Positions 23,872-33,344 of a stretch of 64,000 nt of DNA are shown piece by piece; position 1 is the first letter of the stretch, and every line of letters begins with the position of its first letter. The position numbers were made by a program, and so were the translations under genes. The DNA is taken from positions 59,215,575-59,279,574 of the forward strand of contig JAKSZU010000016.1 in assembly GCA_026018925.1 (NCBI GenBank), in the 5' to 3' direction. Source of the DNA: Tupaia tana (Eukaryota > Chordata > Mammalia > Scandentia > Tupaiidae). The notes beneath the pieces are model-generated. The model saw only the letters and a program-made list of their open reading frames with translations, did not search any database and had not been told where the DNA came from.

Positions 23872-24290
23872 TTTGTTCTTGCCCCGCCCACCCTGCTCCT
23901 GGCTGCGCCGCCCGGAAGCTCCCCAGGCGGCCCCGGGTCCCTTCCACTCGGTCCCGGGAACCCACGTCGCCTGCTGCACACGGCTCCTTCGTATTCCTGG
24001 TCCAGTCAGTCTGCCTCAGGCCCCGGCCCTGGCGCTAGCCAGCCTGCCATGGAGGGGGACGGCCCTGCTACCGCCGCTCGCTACCAGCCGGCCAGCCCTC
24101 CGCGGGAAGCCTGCGTCTACAGCAGCTGCTACTGATACCTATCTGGAAACAGCAGGCGAGACCTGGCAATGGACCTGTGATCTGGCGATCACAACAGAAC
24201 GGCAAGCAGATTCTAGAACACCTCTGTCTGCTTGTTCCTGTACATTGAGGTTTAACTTCAAGAATTTGAAAGAAACACGCCATTCATCAG
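23839..24290 (+). other. GC-rich linker between MAPKAP1 codons and HAL1 ORF1
   Basis: From codon 356 on, the sequence is no longer SIN1. It is GC-rich to about 24150, then grades into the stretch just before ORF1. A likely reading is HAL1 5' untranslated sequence, at least in its 3' half. The alternative is an unrelated terminal exon of MAPKAP1. Confidence 0.5.
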
Positions 24291-25292
24291 ATGACAAGAA
24301 ATCACCGCCGGATCACGAGAAATATGGGAAAACGAGAAAATACCTCTCCTCCACGGGAAAAGAGTAACTCTCCTTCATCCACAAGCAGTTCAGTGAAAGT
24401 CATGGAAATGTCCGATAAGGAATTTAGAGCATTCGTAATGTCAAAGCTAACAGAGATGGAAGAAAAGAGAGATAATGAACTGCTAAAGAGAAAGGAGAAA
24501 GAAGTTGCCGAGTTCCAGGAGATGAGGAAATTCTTGCAAGATCTAAAAGAGGAATTACACACTTTACGAAAGACTCAAACGGAACTGCTAGAGATGAAGG
24601 CTATAATACAAGAAGTCAAAATCTCCCTAGAAAGTATTAAAAGCAGACTAGATCATTCAGAAAATAGAATCTCAGGTGTAGAAGAGAAAATGGCTGGCTT
24701 AGAAAAATCCACCACGAAGACTGAGAAAATGGCTCAAAAATTTGAGAATGATATGCGAGAAGTACTGGATACCATCAAACGTCCAAATATCCGGATAATT
24801 GGCATTCCAGAAGGTGAAGAGACCCATAAGGGCATTGATAATCTATTCCATGAAATCCTGCAAGAAAACTTTCCAAACCTAGAGAGGCATTCAAAGATCC
24901 AGTCCCAGGAAATACAAAGGACTCCAAATAGAATCAACCCAAGAAGATCTTCTCCAAGACACATTATAGCCAGGTTGACCAAAACCGCAGACAAAGACAA
25001 GATACTAAGATTGGCAAGAGAGAAACATCAAGTTACCTACAAAGGACATCCCATCAGGCTAACAGCAGATCTCTCATCGGAAACAATGCGAGCGAGGAGA
25101 GAATGGGAAAATATATTCAAAGTGTTACGAGAGAAGCAATTTCAGCCAAGAATACTGTACCCGGCAAGATTATCTTTCAGGTGGGAAGAAAAGACAAGAA
25201 CATTCTCAGATAAACAAAACCTGAAAGAATTTACCAACACCAGACCAGATCTCCAAGAAGTTCTCAAGGGTGTGCTGTATCAAGAAAATTAA
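24291..25292 (+). CDS. HAL1/L1 ORF1 protein, intact
   Basis: ORF1p is the trimeric RNA-binding chaperone of L1 ribonucleoprotein particles. The 333-residue frame is near the usual L1 ORF1p length. Order: a basic, serine/proline-rich N-terminus (1-40); a long heptad-rich coiled coil (about 50-155); the RRM, opening with RPNIRIIGIPEGEE (about 164-177); and the C-terminal domain with ARLTKTADKDKIL, a YKGHPIRLTADLS stretch and REKQFQPRILYPARLSF. No stop or frameshift is seen. No ORF2 follows: within about 550 bp the sequence reaches an A-rich end. That is the definition of a half-L1 (HAL1). Older relatives in this window are at 52740 and 61650. Confidence 0.85.
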   Translation: MTRNHRRITRNMGKRENTSPPREKSNSPSSTSSSVKVMEMSDKEFRAFVMSKLTEMEEKRDNELLKRKEKEVAEFQEMRKFLQDLKEELHTLRKTQTELLEMKAIIQEVKISLESIKSRLDHSENRISGVEEKMAGLEKSTTKTEKMAQKFENDMREVLDTIKRPNIRIIGIPEGEETHKGIDNLFHEILQENFPNLERHSKIQSQEIQRTPNRINPRRSSPRHIIARLTKTADKDKILRLAREKHQVTYKGHPIRLTADLSSETMRARREWENIFKVLREKQFQPRILYPARLSFRWEEKTRTFSDKQNLKEFTNTRPDLQEVLKGVLYQEN

Positions 25293-25865
25293 GCACAGAC
25301 ACACGGAAATAAGAGTCCAAAAACTATGAAAGTGGCCAACTTAATCATAGGGACAAGTATGGAGTTGAATATTATATCCTAGAATTTAATCAGGAAAATT
25401 GAACCAGAACAGAAGATAAAAGTACATGAGACTGATAGGTTCATACACCTACCATTTGAACAGAATCCTAACTTGTTTCCTGGCTTAAAGCAAAGTTCCT
25501 TGGCACTTCTTTGAGTTAAGTTAAAACTGGTTTTCTTAGTAGTAATGAGTGAACTCAACACTGAAAGTAGTTAGATTATGTAGGAAATTGTGTGACCAAT
25601 GCAATGTGGGTGGGAAGGGAATGAAGGACAATTGTAGACACCGGAGGTGGTGTGAGAGGAGGGTGGGAAGGGACAGAAGGTCAGAAAGAGGGGTGGAAGT
25701 AATTCTAGGAACTAGTAATGGAAAATTTTTTGTAATGTGCATGATTGTATCACTATACAGTGTGTACTGGATGGGAGATTGCATTTTGTATGCTGTGATG
25801 AAGCTTAGGGAAGGAATGTAAATTGAGTTACAAAAAGAAAAAAAGTTTCAGAAAAAAAAAATATA
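25293..25865 (+). mobile_element. HAL1-like 3' untranslated region and A-rich end
   Basis: It has a purine-rich stretch (GGAGGGTGGGAAGGGACAG at 25658), then CATGATTGTATCACTATACAG, and ends in AAAAAGAAAAAAAG plus (AT)n. No reverse-transcriptase sequence is present. Confidence 0.65.
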
Positions 25866-25899
25866 TATATATACCTAATGACTGCAGTAGGATATGTAG

Positions 25900-26270
25900 C
25901 CACAGCTAGGTGCTACTTTATAGGATGCGTAAAGTAAGACTTGTGTTCATGGAAATGTGGGTATCACCTGTGTTTGATATGAGGGTATTTCGATTGATTA
26001 GGGTCTTTGGCGATAAAATAATTGTGAGGAGAAAACAGTATAGAATGCAAACATAGATACCAGTGACTGTGGGAGGAGAGTGGGAGATGGCAGAGGGTAA
26101 GAGATAGAGAATCAAGGATGGGGGGAAAAAAGCAAAACATACAGAAGACAAGAAATGTAAGATCATTTACTGACAATAACATGTTTGTTGATGTGCTTGA
26201 TTGAGACAATATATAGTGTACTTTGGATGGAAAATAAATAAATAAATAAATAAATAAAATGAAAAAAAAA
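25900..26270 (+). mobile_element. Second HAL1-like 3' end, older or diverged
   Basis: It repeats the layout of 25560-25865: a purine-rich block (GGGAGGAGAGTGGGAGATGG), then GTGCTTGATTGAGACAATAT, TAGTGTACTTTGGATGG, then an (AAAT)n and A tail. The identity is partial and judged by eye. Confidence 0.5.
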
Positions 26271-26278
26271 AAAAGACA

Positions 26279-26332
26279 TGGTCGCCTACATGGGAGTCCA
26301 GCTACATAACCATTACTCCAACTTCTGGTCCC
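26279..26332 (-). mobile_element. CYN-SINE fragment (tRNA head only)
   Basis: GGTCGCCTACATGGGAGTCC to AACTTCTGGTCCC is the complement of the first 50 bases of the SINE. The rest is missing. Confidence 0.8.
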
Positions 26333-26336
26333 TCCA

Positions 26337-26397
26337 GATAACACTTTTATGAAGACATGACCGTCAAATAACACTTTTAAGCAGACATAACTGTCCT
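26337..26397. repeat. Imperfect 30-bp tandem duplication
   Basis: ATAACACTTTTATGAAGACA-type and ATAACACTTTTAAGCAGACA-type units lie side by side at the 3' edge of the RPL15 pseudogene. They may be part of the parental 3' untranslated region. Confidence 0.6.
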
Positions 26398-27299
26398 AAA
26401 TTGTTTATTAGGTATGAATTTTACAAACATTACTTATATTAGCAGTAATGATTGAGTTAGAGAGTATTGTGCTTTTTCCAAGCTGCAAAGCAAGAGCCAC
26501 CAATAGTATGGCAGGGAATGTGTGGCCCTTTCCAAGACCACGACTCTTGTGGCCTACAGGTGTCAACCCACCCATCTCCCTATGCTCGTGGACTGGTTTG
26601 GTAATTCAGTGGGTGTCAGGATTTCTACTGATAGTTTTATGGAATGGATCAATGAGGACAACCTCCAAGAATCTGTATGTGGGATTTTCACCAACTCAGT
26701 AAGAATTCAGGACTCTAGGGCCAGCAGGAACCATGGTGCTTAAGTGCCAGATTCCACATACCTAACTGTGCAGTCTGAGTCCCAGGCCTGGGAGCTTAAA
26801 AAACACGCCAGACACGTGTGTGTGCATGTGTGTGTGTGTGTGTGTGCCCACAGGATCCTGAGTGGAGAATAGAAGAGAAGGGATGGTGGCATGGCCACCA
26901 CCCTTAAGGGTGATTTCTCTTTCCCTCTCTCTCTATGCACTCTCTCTGGTGAGTGTACATGCTCTATAGCAAAAAACCTTAAAAAAATTTTTTTCAGTAC
27001 TCTAATTGCTGCCCAGTGGCATCCAGCGCACTTCTCTGCAACAGACTAGAGGCTTCGAGCAAACTTAGCTGGTGAATACCATGATGGATGGGCTTGCTGG
27101 AGGTTGCACCTGTAGAAACTGGGCATTTGCCATGGGTTGCACTCTTAGAAACTGGGCCTTTGCAGCCACCATGATGCATGCAAATCAACCAACCTTGCTT
27201 GGTCTTGGATCCCAGTCTGCACGCTTTATTGGGCCTAGTAGGACAGGGAGCTTTATGGAGCACAGAGAACTGACGGTAGTGATGGCTGCCGCCAGACCC
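26395..27299 (-). pseudogene. RPL15: RPL15 retropseudogene, 5'-truncated, split by a SINE
   Basis: The parent encodes ribosomal protein eL15 of the large subunit. On the minus strand, 27299-26990 gives an RPL15-like stretch (YRQ then [17 protein letters not shown]), which continues in 26702-26455 (PFHKTISRNPDTH and [15 protein letters not shown] residues). The coding order is interrupted by the CYN-SINE at 26717-26984. It lacks about the first 25 codons, has an in-frame stop at a tryptophan-type position after NPDTH, and many missense changes. The 3' untranslated part includes CCTAATAAACAATTTAGGAC (26396-26415), with a polyadenylation signal. It is not functional. Confidence 0.88.
26717..26984 (+). 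mobile_element. CYN-SINE, divergent long form, inside the RPL15 pseudogene
   Basis: It begins GGGCCAGCAGGAACCATGGTG, holds a (TG)n run at 26817-26843, and ends CTATAGCAAAAAACCTT. Flanking words ttcaggactcta and ttcagtactcta derive from the duplicated RPL15 target. Confidence 0.88.
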
Positions 27300-27540
27300 A
27301 CACACACTAGCTAAACACAAAGATTTTGTTACCACACAAATGGAAACAGGTTCCATTAGGAAAAAGCTTGATAGCCACTGGATTTGAGTCTATTATACAA
27401 AAAACTATGGATACTTATTGAAATGAGTATAACAGGGCACCTCCTAAAAGCACAAAGAAATCTTCTAAATGATAAATCCTAAGTTTACAAACCTAAAGAC
27501 ATTTCCACTTTTACTGATATACTTTTAAACGTAGCAACAT

Positions 27541-27814
27541 TTTTTTTTTCTTTTTTGGAAAGGTTTTTGCTATAGGGTACATGCACTCGCCAGAAACACA
27601 GAGAGAGACAGACAGACAGACAGATAGAAAGCGAGAAATCATCCCCCGGGGGGATGGCCACGCCGCAATCCCTTCTCCTCCATTCTTCTCTGGGGATCTT
27701 GGGCACGCACGCACACACGCCCGGCATGAGTTTAAGCCACAGGGTCTGGGACTCAAACCGTAGTCGACTGCATGGGAGTCCAGCGACATAGCCATTACGC
27801 TAACTGCTGGTTCC
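27541..27814 (-). mobile_element. CYN-SINE, long form
   Basis: The flanks taaacgtagcaacattttt and taaacatagcaactttt form the target duplication. The copy ends CTAACTGCTGGTTCC. Confidence 0.94.
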
Positions 27815-27829
27815 TAAACATAGCAACTT

Positions 27830-29100
27830 TTGAGATTTGGAGAATGAACATTTTCTATCTTTTTTTTCTCTGCAATGTCTAAAAACCGTTTATATTTTGG
27901 AGTCTCTGCTATAGTCCTAGGACGCCTAAATGAAAGCAGAGATATGAGACTTATAGATGAGGTATTTCTGTGGAGACGCAGTACACTGCAAGTGGAGGTG
28001 GGTGCAGGATAACAAATTTGCTGCTACGAGGAGTGAATCAAGCTATGACAATCTCTTCTTCATTATCAGGTAGTACCGGGTCTATGTGGAGGCTGGCCTG
28101 GCTGCTCCCTGAAGAATCTGCATGTAAGAATCCTAACACTGCAGTCCAGAGACTGCTCCAGCTTGTGAACATGGGAAGTATCTAAGCTGGGAGCTGTGGA
28201 TATGGTATTAGCACTGATTCCCACTGTGCCTGCCTATTGTCTGGGGGCAAGCGGATACCATACCTAAAGCAGGGACTGAAGCTGTTACAACGTCTTTTTA
28301 AGAAAGCTTTATCTTTTTTTAAACCAAGATTCTCAAATATCTTTTCTTCTCCCCTCTATTCAGGGAAAGTCTGAATAGCCTCAGACTTTCCAGGCCGCTG
28401 GGAATTATTGCTCAGGCATATTGTCCTGTGCCTTGGCTGCTTTATTGAACAAGTTCAAGTTTGATTTGCTCCAGTCCCTCTCCCATTGTCAGTAGATGAG
28501 GTTCCCAAGACACTTTTCTTATCTCTGTGATAGCCTCTCAGATGCTCATACAATGAATTCCCTCTCTCTTGGCTAGCTCCTTCTGCTGGAATCCAGGCAG
28601 AAAGTTCAGCTCAGGCAATCAGTCATACAGATAGGGAATGGCAGGGAAGGCTCAGAAGGCCCCAGCCCAGCACTCTTATATTATGCCATGCATACTCTCT
28701 GCATCTTATGTTACCTTTATGTTTAGAGCTTGTGGTTAGATCTTTCTCTTTTCTCTTTAGTTTGTTGTAAAATTCAGTAAGACAGGGCAGAAAAAATGAG
28801 TCGGAATGTTAAATATTTTAAATATCTTCCAGGTCTGGCAATTTCAGAGTAGTTAAAGCTTCAATGAGGGGGGAAAAAACTAGCGTGTGATATCACAAAT
28901 GTAACAACAATGAAAAGCAGAAGCAGCCAGGGTAAACTAACAGATAAAGGTTCAATCAGTAAGTGCGGCCCAGCTTTGGTGGCACTGTCAGTGTACTGAT
29001 GAGCTGGAAGGCTAGGGAAAGAGGACTGAAGCATGGTGAAACTCCGTCACCCTTCTGAGGGTATATCTTACTCTCTCACATTTTCTCTTATGTTCAGGTG
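27830..29100. other. Unassigned single-copy DNA
   Basis: No gene or repeat is recognised. A pyrimidine-rich tract lies at 28310-28360. Confidence 0.4.
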
Positions 29101-29117
29101 CTCTCTGTAAGTACTGG

Positions 29118-29185
29118 TTGTTGGAAAATCATGATGTATTTTTGCACACACACACACACACAAAAGTCATGACTTTTCCAACAAC
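29118..29185. mobile_element. Short palindromic mariner-like MITE around an (AC)n run
   Basis: GGTTGTTGGAAAATCATGA on the left is the inverted copy of TCATGACTTTTCCAACAACC on the right, with one extra base. (AC)n lies in the loop. A related element is at 42651-43010. Confidence 0.6.
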
Positions 29186-29595
29186 CCAATAAATAAACTT
29201 TAAAAAGTGGGAAGCTACCTGAGGATTTCCTCTTTCAGGATTCTCTAGGGAGATAATACTTCAAAAGTTGGAAACTATAAATTGACCAAAGAATACTTTC
29301 CACTGACAAAGCAATTCCTATTTAGTTCAGGAAACCAACTACTACATTGCTTATTAAAACAGCAGAGTTAGGAATGGAATTTCCTTTGGTTAAATGAATA
29401 ATGTTTTTGCACATACTATTTTCAGGCACTAAAAAAATTGAGGATTCTACTTGACAGCAATAAGTTAGGTATTCTGCATCCAAATGTTTCCACAAAGTCT
29501 CCCGCTTCAATTACTGAAGGAATAACGAGTAGACAAAAGTAGGCTTCTGATTTGGAAGGTGCACCAGGAATTAAAGTAATAAGAATAGCAGCTAA

Positions 29596-29858
29596 GGGGA
29601 CCAGCAGTTAGCATAATGGCTTGTTGCTGGACTCCCACGTAGTCGACCGTGGTTCGAGTCCTGGACCAGGTGGCTTAAACTCACGCCGGGCACGTGTGCG
29701 TGCGTGCCCAAGATCCCAGGAGGAGAATGGAGGAGAAGGGATTGCGGCGTGGCCATCCCCCCTGGGGGTGATTATTTCCTGCTTTCTGTCTCTCTGTCTC
29801 TCTCTGCCTGTCTGGCGAGTGCACGCGCCCTATAGCAAAAACCTCTCAAAGAGAAAAA
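29596..29858 (+). mobile_element. CYN-SINE, long form, in MIR edge
   Basis: The target duplication agaatagcagctaa is exact (29582-29595 and 29859-29872). Confidence 0.95.
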
Positions 29859-29970
29859 GAATAGCAGCTAAACTTTACTATTTTCTATGCACCAGGTTGG
29901 TATTAAGTAAGTGCTTCCTATGTATTATTCCATGAAATCCCTCAAGCTCTGAAGGGAAGTATTAATGCTA

Positions 29971-30553
29971 CAGTTTTCCATGTCGGGAGTGGTTCTAGGA
30001 CCCCTGTGGATACCAAAATCTGCAGATGCTCAAGTCTCCTATATAAAATGGTATAATGTTTGCATATATCCTATGCACATCCTCTCTCTATATTTTATTT
30101 TTTTCTTTTTCTAAGATAAATTTTTGCTATAGGGCATGTGCATTCATTGGAGAGACAGAGACACAGAGACAGAAAGCGAGAAATCACCCCCCAAAGAGGA
30201 TGGCCATGCTTCAATCTCTCCTCCTCCATTTCCTTGTGGGATTTTGGGCACACACATACACACGCCTGGTGTGAGTTTTAAGCTGCCAAGTTCGGGACCT
30301 GAACCACGGTCAACTAGGTGGGACTGCAGCATCATAACCATTATAGCATCTGCTGGACCCACATCTTGGCTGTATACTTTAAATCATCTCTAGATCACTT
30401 AAAATACCTAGTACAATGTAAATATGATGGAAATAGTTGAACATGTTTAGTACAGATGCGATCTAACTACAGAATACACCTCAGCAAAACATGACATTTT
30501 GGTCTAGTTGACTGAATCCATGGATGTGGAACCTGCAGATCTGGAAGGCTGAC
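29971..30553 (+). mobile_element. Tigger-like (pogo) DNA transposon remnant, non-coding
   Basis: The ends include GTGGATACCAAAATCTGCAG and, near the right end, GGATGTGGAACCTGCAGATC. Between them lies the AATACCTAGTACAATGTAAA stretch I associate with Tigger-type MERs. It carries no transposase and is interrupted by a CYN-SINE. Confidence 0.7.
30089..30360 (-). mobile_element. CYN-SINE, divergent long form, inside the Tigger-like element
   Basis: It runs from TAAATTTTTGCTATAGGGC to GCATCTGCTGGACCC, with several CpG losses. Confidence 0.9.
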
Positions 30554-30659
30554 TGAATTCTCTTTTACAGGTGAAGCAACTGAGGCACGGAGAAATTAAG
30601 TCATTGTCCAAAATAGTGAAATGGAAAGCTACGGTGGTAGTATGATCAGACCTATTTTA

Positions 30660-30922
30660 ATTTCTTTCTTTCTTTTTTTTGAGAGATTTTTTGCTATAGG
30701 GCACATGTGCTTGCCAGAAAGACAGAGAGACAGAAAGTGAGAAATGACCTCCCAGGGGGGATGGCCACACCGCAATCCCTTCTCTTCCATTCTCCTCTCA
30801 GGATCTTGGGCACGCATGCACACGCATCCAGCGTGAGTTTAAGCCACGAGGTCCAGGACTCAAACCACAGTCGACTACATGGGAGTCCAACAACATAGCC
30901 AGTACGCTAATTGCTAGTCCCC
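30660..30922 (-). mobile_element. CYN-SINE, long form
   Basis: The target duplication atcagacctattttaa is intact on both sides. Confidence 0.94.
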
Positions 30923-30924
30923 AT

Positions 30925-31440
30925 CAGACCTATTTTAAAAGGATCATTCTAGTTGATCTCTTTATACCGTACATGGCCACATTCAGAGGTATGGAGGCTG
31001 TATCAGTAAACCAAACAAGGAATAATGATAGCTTGGACCAAAGAGAGAGCACTGAAGGTGGTGAGAAGTGGTAGCATTTTACATTTTTTTCTAAATACAT
31101 CTAGATTTCCTAACAGATTGCATGTGGAATGTGATAGACAAGAAGGGAGTCAAGGATGACTCCAAGGTTTCTGGCCTAAGCAACTACCAACTGGAAATCT
31201 GGAACTGCCATCAACTACACTGGGAAAAGTTCTGGTATGGAGTGGATTGGAGAGAAAGAATCCTTGACATGTTCTGGTCACTGCAATTACCTCTCCTCTA
31301 CACATCTAGTTCATCATGATTTGGACTATCATACACCTGTTATGTTTCAGGTTGACTGGATCAGAGATCCAAAGCCATGGTTGGCCCTGTGGCTTCCAGT
31401 ATAGCAGTCTAGTATACTACAGATTACACATCTAGAGCCT
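30925..31440. other. Unassigned DNA
   Basis: One 65-codon plus-strand frame (31122-31319) has no resemblance I know. Nothing else is seen. Confidence 0.35.
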
Positions 31441-31446
31441 ATATTT

Positions 31447-31601
31447 TTAAAAAATTATTTATTAATTTTATTTATTATTATTTAATTTGATGAGAGAGAG
31501 AGACAGAGAGAGTGATGAAGCAAGCTGCCAGGTATGGGACTCGAACTGCAGTAGGCCACGTGGGAGTCCAGTGCCCCAACCACCTGGCCACTTGCCGACC
31601 C
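31447..31601 (-). mobile_element. CYN-SINE, short form
   Basis: It runs from TTTAATTTGATGAGAGAGAG to GGCCACTTGCCGACCC. Confidence 0.85.
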
Positions 31602-31727
31602 TAAGTTTATATTCTCAATTTTGAGTTTTATGAATTCATTTTATATTTTATATGCCAGTTCTTTAACACATAGAAATATTTGACAAATATTTTCTCTCTT
31701 TTGCTTTGTCTGAAATTAATGTAGCTT

Positions 31728-31987
31728 GGGAACCAGCAGTTAGCGTAATGGCTATGTCGCTGGACTCCCACGTAGTCAACCGCAGTTTGCGTCCCGAACC
31801 CGGTGGCTTAAAACTCACGCTGGGCGCGTGTGCATGCATGCCCAAGATCCCTAGAGGAGAATGGAGGAGAAGGGATTGCGGCGTGACCATCCCTCCTGGG
31901 GGGTGATTTCTCGCTTTCTGTCTCTATGTCTCTCTCTGTCTGTCTGGCGAGCGCATGCACCCTATAGCAAAAACCTCTCAAAAAAAA
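31728..31987 (+). mobile_element. CYN-SINE, long form
   Basis: The target duplication aaattaatgtagctt is at 31713-31727 and 31989-32003. Confidence 0.95.
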
Positions 31988-32040
31988 AAAATTAATGTAG
32001 CTTCTCTAGTTTTCTTTTATTAGGATGATCATGGTATATC

Positions 32041-32284
32041 TTTTTTTTTTTTTTTTTTAAGGTTTTTGCCACAGGGCTGCGTGCTCGCTGAAGAGACAAA
32101 GTGAGAAGTCATCCCACTGGGGGGATGGCCACACTGCAATCCCTTGTCCTTCATTCTCCTCTAGGGATTTGGGGCACTCACAAACATGCACTTGTAGTGA
32201 TTTTTAAGCCATCAGGTCCAGAGGCAAACTGTGGTTGGCCATGCGGGAGTCTAGCACTTGATCCACCATGCCATCAGCTGTCCC
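32041..32284 (-). mobile_element. CYN-SINE, divergent long form
   Basis: A long poly-T is followed by AAGGTTTTTGCCACAGGGC, and the copy ends GCCATCAGCTGTCCCC. Its neighbour across 45 bp is a younger plus-strand copy. Confidence 0.88.
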
Positions 32285-32531
32285 CTATCTATTTACTTTT
32301 ACACTACCTGTGTCTTTAGATTTGAAGTGAGTTTCTCATAAACAACATATTTTGGGGTTTTAATCCACTTTCACAGTCTATTAGTTGGTATATTTATGTC
32401 ATTCAAACTGATTACTGATAACAATCGGCTTAATATCCACCATACTTGTAGCTATTTTCTATTAGTTGTGCTTTTTGTTTGTTTCTTCTTTTTTTGTCTT
32501 CTACTCTTTTGCTGCCTTCTCTGTTTTTGTT

Positions 32532-32716
32532 TGCTTTAGACAGGATCTTGCTAAGACACAACCCTCCTGCCTCAGCCTCCCAAGTAGCTGGGACTACAGT
32601 CATGTGACATTATGCCCAGCTTTTACAATGGGCCAGGAATCAAATCTGGGACTCCCATGTGGCCTCAGCCTGCCAAGTAGCAGTGTCAACCAGTGTACAC
32701 CACCCTGGCTGGGCCC
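32532..32716 (-). mobile_element. 7SL-derived (Alu-like) SINE
   Basis: CTGCCTCAGCCTCCCAAGTA followed by GCTGGGACTACAG is the complement of the Alu/7SL core. A second, degenerate unit (GGCCTCAGCCTGCCAAGTAG to CCACCCTGGCTGGGCC) follows, so the element looks dimeric. A similar two-part element is at 44448. Confidence 0.75.
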
Positions 32717-32729
32717 TGTCTTCTCTGTT

Positions 32730-32929
32730 TGTTTGTTTGTTGTTGTTTTTAATAATTACTATTTTTTTAAATTTAACTTTATGTATTTATTTTAATTTGA
32801 CCAGAGAGGGACAGAGTAAGAGAGAGAGAGAGGAAAAGTGAGAAAGCAAGCCACCAGGTCCGGGACTCAAACTGCAGTCGGCCATGTGGGAGTCCAGTGC
32901 CCTTAATTACCATGCCACCTGCTGGCCCC
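32730..32929 (-). mobile_element. CYN-SINE, short form
   Basis: It contains TTTAATTTGACCAGAGAGGG and ends CCACCTGCTGGCCCC. The flanks share tcttctctg(g/t)tt. Confidence 0.88.
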
Positions 32930-33344
32930 ATCTTCTCTGGTTTTAACTGAGCATTTTATGATTCCATATTCTTTCTTCTCTAGGCATGTCAAGAATAATC
33001 CTTTGAGATTTTTTTTCAGTCACTTGTCTATAATTTGCAATATGTACTTACAACTAATGTAAATTCACTTTTAAATAGCACTATACTGCCTTATGGTAGC
33101 ACAAGTATCTTATTCCAGAATATTCTCAATTCCTACCTCCTTATACCGCTGTTACTCATTTCATGTATTAGCTATAATCATTGAATACATTCTTATTATT
33201 ATTTTGCATAAACTTTATCTTTAGATCAAGTAAGAAGTAAAAATATAAAAGGTTTTATTTTACCTTCATATATTACTTCTTTGAAGGTCTTCCTTATTTA
33301 TACAGATCCAAGTTTTCATCTGTCTTATTTTCCTTCTCTCTGAA

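Larger units (their letters stand above)
22413..25865 (+). mobile_element. MAPKAP1-HAL1 chimeric retrocopy (whole unit)
   Basis: One sense-oriented block reads: a CpG-rich MAPKAP1 5' untranslated region (22413-22773), intronless MAPKAP1 codons 1-355, about 450 bp of GC-rich sequence of unclear source, a HAL1-like ORF1, a HAL1-like 3' untranslated region and an A-rich end. I see no clean target duplication. A 10-bp word, agttacaaaa, occurs at 22403-22412 and 25826-25835, but the second is not placed after a tail. The block lies antisense to TPST1. Confidence 0.75.
29862..30620 (+). mobile_element. MIR, split by a DNA transposon
   Basis: Left part 29873-29970 has TACTATTTTCTATGCACCAG and AAGTGCTTCCTATGTATTAT. 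Right part 30554-30620 has TTTTACAGGTGAAGCAACTG and AGGCACGGAGAAATTAAG. Together these are the classic MIR core and 3' words in order. Confidence 0.75.

Noticed and set aside
23649..23981. Minus-strand frames of 98-110 codons
   Set aside because: They are the antisense of the MAPKAP1 retrocopy and its GC-rich linker.
22403..25835. agttacaaaa as the target duplication of the chimeric retrocopy
   Set aside because: It is only 10 bp and low complexity, and the right-hand copy lies before the terminal A-rich run, not after it. It is not reported as a supported duplication.
26448..26743. Plus-strand frames of 73-84 codons with WFGN and INEDN motifs
   Set aside because: They are the antisense shadow of the RPL15 retropseudogene.
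26817..26843. Possible CRISPR-like or satellite array among the repeated blocks
   Set aside because: The repeats are dispersed SINEs and simple (TG)n runs. There is no regular repeat-spacer spacing anywhere.
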